The notes under the pieces were generated by a model. It did not search any database. It worked only from the letters and a program-made list of their open reading frames with translations, and had not been told where the DNA came from. Of a stretch of 64,000 nt of DNA, positions 55,484 through 64,000 are shown one piece after another. The stretch's first letter is position 1; each line of letters opens with the position of its first letter. The stretch is from Centrapalus pauciflorus (Eukaryota; Streptophyta; Magnoliopsida; Asterales; Asteraceae): assembly GCA_020465985.1 (NCBI GenBank), contig JAANYP010007201.1, forward strand, positions 1,178,001 through 1,242,000. The letters run 5' to 3'. A program made the position numbers and the translations under genes.

Positions 55484-57984
55484 CACAGAGTTCAATTCCT
55501 GGTGCTAAAAGCTTCTGGAAAGGCACTAATTAATAAATAATGTTTGGAAAATACAATACCAAAATAAAACAATTGTCATTAGTAAAAATACTCTATATAT
55601 ATTAACAGGAAGTACTCGCTAGTGGTCATTTGCAGTAAGAGTCCTAGAGAGATATAGGGAGAACACTTAATTAAGAGGTGTAGAATGTAAAGCATAAAAT
55701 AATGTGAATGGAGTTTAGTATGACTACCAACAAATAGAAGTAATATCATAGTTTAGAATAAATGACAAAAATGGGAATGCATGCAATGGCTGTGTATTAT
55801 CCTGTAACTCAATTAACACCTGCGTCACCAAAGTTGTTTTAGAAACTAAAGATGAAAGTGATGCGAACCTATTAAATTCGGTGTATATATATCAGTATAT
55901 GGCGAGGAATTGAAAGCACTACATGCAACTCTATGACCCATCTTGTTTCACATTTGAATATAATCCGTAGACAATGTCATGTGAAAGATTTTATCGACAA
56001 CATTTTTAAGTGTTTCCTGTATCCAAACTCAAAACTTTGCTTGCCTAAATGAGAGAAAAGAAAAACATTTCTAATCAGATATCTATCTTTGTAGCTTTAT
56101 TCCTTTGGTCACAATAAAAATAGCTGTAAAATGCTACCAAACCAAAATGACAAAAGCAATAGGAAAAACAAAAACTAAAAATCTAGAAAGAGCAAGCTCT
56201 GAATGCAAGCTGAAGAATAGACCTTCAGAATTCATCGCAGGCCCTATAAAAGAGAGGGGAAAATAAGATCATGGACAATATTACACATGTATTTGCATGT
56301 GTTGTGAAACTGAAGACAAACTAATGCACAAACCAGATAGCAATGATCCCTTCACACGATACTCCATCGACTTAATTATGACAAATCTAAAACTGTTTTC
56401 AATAACATATAAGTTATACTCTGTGTAGAGATTCCCATTAGGTTCTTGTATATCTCTAGATATGCTCGATAGCCAATTAAGCCAATGAACAAAATCTCAT
56501 GAAAGAAATCTGAATTTTGGAGACAGATTGGTGAAGGGTAATTTGAAGGACTCAAGATGGACCTAAAGATTATTTTAGTTACGTTAAGAAATCATGCCAA
56601 AAACTTTTCATGGCCTCCAAATTCCAGAAATAGATCAGCATATCAAGCCTAGATCATAGGACAAACAAAAAATAAGCAACAAGATATAACAAACTCACTA
56701 GCAATGGCTTAGATGGGAGTGGACGATATGCGACCAATATCATTTGGTTTTTAAAACCTCTCATGATCGATGTGATAATAGTTAAAACGTTTCTATGGTT
56801 ATGATGGAACACCATATATTAAAACATCATACTTTACTCTTAAATCCTAATGAAATACTAACTCGAACATGAAAAATGCAAGAATGCATGGATTGAACAG
56901 ACAAAGATTAAAACTGATTGCGATTAATATTAATATGAATTCATATGCATGTTAAAACTATATTGCATTACTAAGGAAGCTAGCCCCAATGATACTTTTT
57001 GGGTTTTAACTAAGTTACTGTATGTTTAATATACTTTTTAGTAATGTTACTGTGTACTTGTTTACCTATTTAGATTCATCTTTTTTAAGCAAAAAAGACA
57101 ATTTCATTAAACAAGAGGATTAAAGATTTAAAGTTAACAAATTGTGATTTAATTAACTAATAATTCCTCAAAAAAATTATTTCAGCTTCCTTAATAAAGC
57201 AATATATTTAGATATATCAATATTGTCTCCATATTTGAAACTTTTGCTGAACTTTAAGACTTCTATCTCGTTACAAACAACTTATTTTGCAAAAAAAATT
57301 GTTAGATATAATATTTAAACAATAAATACACATATACAAATGATAAATTTGAATCCCCATCTTGATTAAAACCCAAACTTTAAAACTTAGCAAGGAAATG
57401 TCCTATACGAGTAACTGTTTAGCAACATATATATATATACCCCAAGGAAATGCCCAACTTTGTAAGGAAATGCCCCAATAATTTTATTAAAACCCCAACT
57501 TTCTATTAGAAGGTAATAAAATAAAAACTCTAGTTATTGATAAACTGAAAAAATGATCAAAATATATACAAAATGTTAAATTCATTGAACTGTATGTTTT
57601 TTTCCCAACTAATATGTAACTTGAAGTAAAATGTTAGTATATGCTTTTTCCAAACATATATAACTTTTCTAAAATAACCGCGGCTAAATATAAATTCTGT
57701 AAGTAGAAAAAGAAATAAGAAAAAACTTTAAAATTCATGAACAAATAAGCCCTAGATCGATCCATCAAACAGTTATCCGATATTAGTTCTATTATTACAT
57801 GACAAAGCTTAGACTTAACCTTAAAAACAAATATTTCAGGAATGATGATCGCTACTAATTAAACAAGAATTAAAGTTCTAATCCAATTGCGCATATGTAA
57901 TTAGTGTGTGAACGGATAATATGCATATGAGATATCTAATAAGGAAAATCTTGCGATTATTTGAAGACGAATTGAAGACATTAC
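55484..57984 (-). other. 5' UTR intron of the coiled-coil gene and surrounding DNA
   Basis: A plausible acceptor (TTTAGCACCAG) lies just upstream of the ATG at about 55498, and a donor (CTAAG|GTAAT) at 57985/57984. Together they would make a long 5' UTR intron. The interior is AT-rich with no other recognised feature. Confidence 0.35.
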
Positions 57985-58174
57985 CTTAGGAGAATTCAAA
58001 GAAGCTCTGCGAAATTCACCAGAAATGGAAGTGGCTCGCACAATCTCTAGGTCTGGGGTTTATAGATTTCAATAGAAAGGTAAAGCAAAGTGCTATTTAT
58101 TCTACTTATTGATTGATTGCATCCATCTGTACCAAGGTGTTAGCGGTGCACCGCTTTATCAATGTTGCCACGTG
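57985..58174 (-). promoter_or_regulatory. Promoter and first (UTR) exon of the coiled-coil gene
   Basis: On the minus strand there is a G-box (CACGTG, 58169-58174), a TATA-like CTATAAAC (58058-58065) and then a leader of about 45 bp ending in CCTAAG before a GTAA donor at 57984. The whole block is conserved in the duplicate at 25130-25330, where the G-box is kept (25324-25329) but the TATA-like site has changed. Confidence 0.5.
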
Positions 58175-58625
58175 CATGTCATGCGGACGTTTAACCAAAC
58201 CCGTGCCAGCTTTATCTGATCTGGAAAGTCAACACGCGTGCATCACTTGACTCGTTTATAGATGTCCGTCATAGATATTGGGTGTCAAAAATGCCATAAA
58301 TTCTTTTGATGGTATCTTTTAGCAACACAAAGTAAATTGTCAATTTAATTTGTAGCTGAAGATTTTGCATCTCACAAGATCATATATAGGTTTCCTTGTG
58401 GTCTTCAATTCCCTCCCATACATCAGTTTTTAATTACATTACTCATATCTAGTGTACAGTGAAGGACATATAAACATAGAATTGAATTGGATTTGTGCAC
58501 AAGAAGAACAAGAACAAAACAAGGTGACTTTTTTGATTTCGACTTAAATCTAATGAAGCACGTAGCTGATCTTTCAAGTATGTTCTCGTTGCATTGAAAT
58601 TTAAAAAGAAGACATAGAAGCTTAA

Positions 58626-58932
58626 GGGTGTGTTTGGTACAGTGGAATGAAAAGAATGAAATTGTGTGTGGTTTACAGACTTTTTTTTTATCAAAGATGA
58701 TTATCAATAGAAAGGAATAGAGACTTGATTTCATGGTAAACTTATTTTCTCTTCAATTCTTTACTTACCAAAATGTAGAGAACCAGACGTATGGAACAAT
58801 AATGAGTTTCCTTTCATTTTATACATCAATCTTCATTATTATTATCTAGTTAATCAAAAAAAAGAAAGAATCAAGTTTATATCAACCTTATAAACCACAT
58901 CTTCTCTCAGTTTCACTGTACCAAACGCCTCC
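58626..58932. mobile_element. Tourist-like MITE
   Basis: Ends GGGTGTGTTTGGTACAGTGG and CACTGTACCAAACGCCTCC are inverted, with TAA duplicated on both sides (58623-58625, 58933-58935). 307 bp, non-coding. Open frames on its minus strand are chance. Confidence 0.8.
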
Positions 58933-59045
58933 TAATAGTATTTATTTGAGAAAATCAAAAGATCATTGCTTTAAAAAAGTAGCTCACAGGGATACAAACT
59001 GCACCAACCTAGATGCTTGAGAAGACATTGCCCTAATAATTCTTT

Positions 59046-60180
59046 AGAAAAGAAGCTTTTTCAGCCCATTTTGCTTCCATGACTCAAAATCAATAGTGTT
59101 GATTGTTAAAGAAACCAAATTCATCTAATTTATCGTTTGGATCATCAAGTTCATATAGAATTTAAAAAAAAAAAAAAAAAAAAAAAAAGAATCAAACTTA
59201 CATGTTTTTATTAGTATTTTAAGGTAATTGGTTAACTTAAATAATAAAAAATTTTAATTATCTTGTAATAGCAACTCGTCTCGATAGAAGAGTGAAAAAA
59301 TATTCATGTAGAAAAGTTTATAGAAACTTTCCTACGTTCTCATCGCTCTCCTTGGGAAAGGGTTCCGTGTTGTTCCTGGTTGAGGTTGCCGGTATCAACC
59401 TTTTGTTGTAAAACAACTTTCCTACGTTGACATTGAATGTGAAGTATGAACACCACCTCAAGTTGTTGGCTACCAATAACTTGCAATTTATAACTTTAAG
59501 TTGAACTCCGAAGTTATTGAGCTAGTCTATCGTTTTTAGTTCTAGATGTTACAAATGGTATCAAACGACTAGCATCATGGTTTTCAGTCCCTTTTTATAA
59601 AGTATCACTTCAATTTCCCCATCTTTATCATCATCCCACGCCCTAAATTGACGAGATAATAAATGTATAAATTAATTGGGCCAAATAAATACATAGAATT
59701 TATTTGATTTACGCAAGTTTATACAAGTTTGATACATCATTCATAAAAACCAACTGAAAAGAAAATTCTCTCCAAAGAACATCCTTTTTAAGTAATATAC
59801 TTTTGGTTATCATTTTCATATTGGCAGTTCCATCATCTGTAGTCAATTATCGACTAACCAAAACGGTTTGTGCTTGTGAGATTGTTTATTCACTCGAGCC
59901 CATTGGTACATGTTTATCTTGACTCGATGCAAGGTTAATGCAGTTTGTTCGGCATAGAGTTGCAAGGACCTCTTCCATTTCACCCAATAGTTCAATATCA
60001 AGTGGTTGCTCAAAGGCTGAAACTCACTCTGTAGAGCCAGTAATATGAATCAACCCACAAAACTGTTCACCAGTTTCGCAAACTCCGAGTCTTGATGGAA
60101 CTATAGTTCATGTTTTTAATATCAATTTATTAGATTACCAAGAATGGGGCTTTTTTTTTAAAAAACTTACATACCAAATA
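59046..60180. other. Intergenic DNA with a poly-A run
   Basis: A pure A tract of about 25 bp lies at 59163-59187; it could be the tail of an old retroposon, but no SINE or LINE body is visible. ATGTTACAAATGGTATCA at about 59545 looks like an LTR end plus the start of a Met-tRNA primer site, without supporting sequence. Confidence 0.35.
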
Positions 60181-60388
60181 ACTATGGGTGTTCATTTTTC
60201 GGATTATATCGATTTACGATAATCCGAAAATTGGATACATGAAATTTATAATCTGAATCCTTATCCGATTTTCGGATAATCCAGAAATCTGAAATTATGC
60301 AAAATCCATATCTGAACTTTCGGGTTATCTGAATTTTGGGATCAGATCATCGGATCAGAATCTTTGATTCAGATATTTTTGAACACCA
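60181..60388. mobile_element. Short diverged hAT of the TAGGGGTGTTC family
   Basis: Ends TATGGGTGTTCATTTTTCGG and GATATTTTTGAACACCAA, with GGATAATCC/TTCGGAT-type repeats between. About 208 bp; target duplication not clear. Confidence 0.6.
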
Positions 60389-60765
60389 ACGTCTCGAATG
60401 CTTGGCTCCTATCCACCCATCTAACTAGCATGTCTTTTACCTTGCTTATTCTACTATTTCCCCATTTTGTTCCTGCTCATTCCGTTCCATTTCTTTCCAA
60501 CCAACCAAGCAAATATTAGGGTGTCATCACATGTTTAATGACATTTTCCGTACCATCAAAAAGAATCCCGAAGCAAAAAAGATGAATTAGAAATACAAAT
60601 TTTGGAATGCTACACAGCAAGATCCAAGTCCAAAAATGGAGATTGTTTGATTGAAAATTTTTTGATATTGTTGGGAAAACCCAAATTTCCCATAAGCTCA
60701 ATACAACAATCAGAAGGGTCCACAGACAAGAATGAATTGCAGTAGGAGCTTACCTCAACCAGCTA

Positions 60766-63250
60766 TCATGTTCCAATATTACGATGACTATCCACAAATT
60801 CCCGAAATAAATACTTAAGTATCCTGCCACCCTTTCCCCGCATATGTCTATGATTCTTCTCCCCGTCATTTGTTCTGCTCTCAACATAATCAACTGCTGC
60901 ATCAGCCAGGGCCTTTAGCCAAACTGGTGCTAGCGATTCCACTTCCCCCTGCCTTAAGTACTCTGCAGGTAGACTCCGAACCTGCAAAATAAAGTGTGCA
61001 CACTTGTTACGCTATTCCATTAGCAGATTCCAGGTTTCTTTTCTTTTTAGTAAAAGATTTGTATCTCATTAGAAGAACAGTAGGTCCTCAACAATCTCAC
61101 TTTGATAAAATTGTGTACACAATGATTGTGATTAACCAAATATCATACTTCTATACAGAAGCGAACTTGATGATTAAGCTAAGAAACCCTTCATTTGCTT
61201 ATATCATGAAAAAGAGTGGTAAGAAAACGTATAGATATTTCTGTGTATGGTGCACTCCAAGACATGAGCATGATAAATGGGAACAAAGAAGTTCGATGCA
61301 GTAGGAAAGGGTCATTCCTAGTATTTTTACCAATTCAACATGCAAATATCGATTGTGCATATACACTTATATAGTCATGTGCATGTGCGTATCTATGTAT
61401 ATGTGTATCTATGTATATGTATATATGTATACACTCATACATACAACACATACATATACAGTTAGGAGGTGTTTGTTTTTTCACAGATTAAATGTCTTAA
61501 GTCGAAACCACTTCCGAAATATAAGAGGTGGTGTTTAAGTCTGGCATCAGAATCATCTAAGACTGATTGTTTTGTACCCTGAAATGTCCGAACTCCGAAG
61601 GTTATATATTGTTTTGCTAAAAATTATACATCCCTGGTTCCCTTCCTAAAAAATCAAAGATAAGAGGATTTAAGAGTTTTAAGAGGTTGGGAAGGTCCTA
61701 AACAAAACAGGTGATTTACGAATTTTAGAGCTCTTAAGTCTAATATTTAACAATCTTAAATGCAAAAACCTCTAGTTTTTTATATTTTAGAGGAAAATAA
61801 GGGGGTGGTTGGCTCGCGGAATGGATTTGAAGGAATTGAAATTTAGTTTATAGTATATAGTAGTTGATTGGTTGAGGTATGAAATCGTATTTAATGCTAG
61901 ATAAGGGTATGGGTTGTGTGAAATGTTAGAAATCAAAATTTCATTTATAAATAGCTAGGAATGATAAATTCCTTCAAAGCATAAATTTTATGGAATTTAA
62001 ACACAACTTTATTCATTATTTTTGCAATCCAAATTTCCAAATACACTATAAGAGAATTCCGATTCCTTCAAAATCCATTCTGGGAGCCAAATACCCCCAA
62101 AGAGTTGAGAGCATGAGCCAAACAAGGCTGTGAATAAAGATTTGACCCACTACCAGGCTACAACCACCTACCATGCCATAATCATAAGTGATTACACATT
62201 CACTGATATGGTAAACATCCATGCTTTATTTGTTCAACTTCTACCTTGTGATCACACAAAACAGAAAAATGAGACCTAACGACTCATCCGGTCATTCAAT
62301 GGTTGATGGGAGTTGAGATTAAAGAAAACATGCCATATTAACAGGAGGTTGAAAGCCAGATATTGATTTTAAATTTTTAATACTATCATAGCCGTCACAA
62401 TAGCATGACTTCTGATCTATGAAACATAGACTTTCTGGTTAAAACTTGATGCCTTGGATGGCATTTTATCCAGCAGCTCATACCTAAGATGGTATGAGTC
62501 GATACATCAAATAACATACAAATATAAGAAAGAAAGACGCAATCTGACCGCCAAATGTAGCCATCCATGTAAAGAATCCCAGCAGAGAATAGACTTCCAT
62601 GTTGTTTTCTCACTAAAACTGCAAACTGCTGCCAACTGTTGCAAAATAGTTGCAGATTTGTGAACCTACAAAGACATCCATCCAGAAAAGAATTATATTG
62701 CTATACCATCTTTCCAACCAACATAACATGATTCATGTGACTAGGGGAAGTTAAAATACAAGAACCAACAAAAATAGGAGATTTGAAGAATTGTCTTGTA
62801 AAAAAAGCAGCCAACTCAGTTACTTTGACTATTTATTGGCCTAGTAATGATGAATAACATAACAAACACATATTGTGTTATCATCGTGTGGTGCTAATTT
62901 GGATCAGAGAAATAATACTCAAGTCATATTATAAACCCACAAAAAGTAGAAGAAAATGCACACAAATCATATCGTAAACCCACAATAAGCTGGTGAAAAT
63001 GCACACAAGAAGAACTAAGCACATGGCTCATCTACCTGCCAAGAACTAAGCACATAATACCGTAATATAATTTTTAAGAATTGCCTGTTTACCCTAGACA
63101 TTGCTGAAACACCAAGTAAAGCATACACCACATTGGATACAAGTCCCTCGCCACTGTGAGCTATTACATGAACCACCATGGATGTAACTGTCGATTCAGA
63201 GTTACATGTGACAGATTCCAGCAACGAGGTCAGGCCAAACTCCAGAAAAC
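60766..63250 (-). CDS. MOS14: MOS14 / transportin-SR-like nuclear import receptor, C-terminal exons
   Basis: Three minus-strand exons end the gene: 63250-63093 (LEFGLTSLLES, VVHVIAHSGEG, NVVYALLGVSAMSR), 62665-62549 (VHKSATILQQLAA, TTWKSILCWDSLHGWLHLA) and 60981-60766 (SLPAEYLRQGEVESL, PVWLKALADAA, HMRGKGGRILK, ending SHRNIGT and TGA). Exon junctions are phase 0 with good GT..AG sites (GTAAAC, GTCAGA, then CTTAG, TGTAG, TGCAG). The sequence matches the C-terminal HEAT repeats of the importin-beta family member MOS14 (TNPO3 orthologue), which carries SR splicing factors into the nucleus. The N-terminal majority lies beyond the right edge or in unrecognised upstream exons. The reading is intact as far as it can be seen. 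Confidence 0.85.
60982..62548 (-). other. Last coding intron of the MOS14-like gene, with insertions
   Basis: About 1.57 kb. It contains a TATGTG-type repeat (61370-61450), a possible MITE starting GGAGGTGTTTGTTTTTTC at about 61465, and the Tourist-like element 61801-62098. Confidence 0.6.
61801..62098. mobile_element. Tourist-like MITE in the MOS14-like intron
   Basis: Ends GGGGGTGGTTGGCTC and GAGCCAAATACCCCC are inverted (GGAATGGATTTGAAGG / CCTTCAAAATCCATTC inside). Left flank TAA, right flank AAA, so the 3-bp duplication has one mismatch. 298 bp. Confidence 0.7.
62666..63092 (-). other. Intron of the MOS14-like gene
   Basis: About 427 bp between the third-last... and second-last coding segments (donor at 63092, acceptor TTTGTAG at 62666). 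AAGAACTAAGCACAT occurs twice (63009, 63041). Confidence 0.6.
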
Positions 63251-63470
63251 CTAAGCACAAGGGAAGCATTAGAAACTTTACTTCCAGCACTATAATGACA
63301 ACATATAAGTGGAATAAAGGTTTTGATCGCACAAATTATACCATGAACTAGACTTGCAAGTTGCAGTTTCTTTTATATAACAGAACTAGACTTGCAAGTT
63401 GCAGTTTCTTTCATATAACTGAAATCTCCTAAATCAAAGGTATCCATGCTGCTAAAACTAAAGTACGTGC

Positions 63471-63509
<39 letters not shown>

Positions 63510-64000
63510 CACCCACCACAATACCACATACGTATTGAAGCAGTTTAAATGTTTGATCCTAACAAATATTGGATTATTACTAATAGAATAATATGGAGCA
63601 TAGAAAGCATTAATGCTTCTCGCCCTTTTTTATTCCGGTATCAAGTGCTTATAACCACTGATAAGAAAACTGGGAATGAGTTCCACAACTCTATGTTTAG
63701 TTGTACAGCAACCCGTAAAATTTAAAAACATTTAAACTTCAAATAAATCAGATTAGTCCCTGGGTGTTCTGATCAGAGTCAAAGACTAGCGCTCAGTCTT
63801 TTGGGACAGTGGCTTTTTGAACTCTTTGTTCCTCTATCCCTCCGATTTTTACAACCAACTCAAAGGACACCATACAAGTCCTTGTCGGAACGGATTTTTT
63901 TGTCAGCTAGAGCCCTTCACAGCCTCACAACCCTCATAGATGCATTGTAAGCCTTGTCTGAGCCACTCACAAAGACAAAGGAAAGGATAATATAGCAATG
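63251..64000 (-). other. Upstream intron region of the MOS14-like gene to the window edge
   Basis: No further exon was recognised. It holds a (TA)n-(CA)n microsatellite (63473-63512), a tandem 45-bp duplication of AACTAGACTTGCAAGTTGCA (63343 and 63384), and at 63750-63985 a less AT-rich stretch that may be an old inserted repeat. Confidence 0.4.

Noticed and set aside
58423..58734. 103-codon minus-strand frame
   Set aside because: It overlaps the boundary of a Tourist-like MITE and the duplicated promoter flank; the duplicate at 26240-26400 does not keep the frame open.
59530..59570. LTR end plus primer-binding site (ATGTTACAAATGGTATCA)
   Set aside because: The match to the Met-tRNA primer site stops after TGGTATCA, and no second LTR or pol sequence is nearby.

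Overview
The window is nuclear DNA of a flowering plant, most likely a eudicot. The evidence is short-exon genes with GT..AG introns, plant-type families (MOS14/transportin-SR, ARF-GAP and OVATE fragments, defensin-like peptides), a chromovirus with a tRNA-iMet primer site, Tourist-like MITEs, Helitrons and very AT-rich intergenic DNA. The species cannot be named from the sequence. Most open reading frames are chance frames or lie in (TA)n tracts; only five or six genes are credible.

Layout. 1-7911: a chimeric Pack-MULE (140-1394) carrying pieces of an ARF-GAP and an OVATE gene, a Tourist-like MITE, a G-rich degenerate repeat, a hAT element containing a tRNA-derived SINE head, and two long-TIR foldback elements. 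7912-12555: a non-autonomous CACTA transposon holding five exons of a glucose-6-phosphate 1-epimerase gene. 12568-18050: a hAT MITE, (TA)n-anchored near-palindromic elements, a solo LTR and a deleted Copia interrupted by a hAT. 18500-31900: the first defensin-like gene (DEFL1), MULE and Helitron insertions, and an orphan duplicated promoter. 31940-51480: a tandem duplication carrying DEFL2 and DEFL3. The first unit is split by a 13.6 kb Helitron insertion, which itself holds a full-length, apparently very young Ty3/gypsy chromovirus (34161-42458). 52760-64000: more (TA)n-anchored elements, an unrecognised coiled-coil gene (minus, 53811-55483), MITEs, and the last three coding exons of a MOS14-like nuclear import receptor (minus, running off the right edge).

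How the parts relate. DEFL1, DEFL2 and DEFL3 are paralogous secreted 8-cysteine peptides with one architecture: the signal peptide in exon 1, a phase-1 intron, and a proline-rich linker plus cysteine domain in exon 2. The ancestral block seems to have been DEFL followed by the coiled-coil gene. The copy around DEFL1 keeps only the promoter and 5' leader of that second gene. DEFL2 and DEFL3 differ almost entirely by amino-acid-changing substitutions outside the cysteines. The duplications also supply filled and empty sites, which date several insertions and let the (TA)n-flanked elements be examined directly.

All coordinates, repeat matches and substitution counts were read by eye. No database search or alignment program was used.
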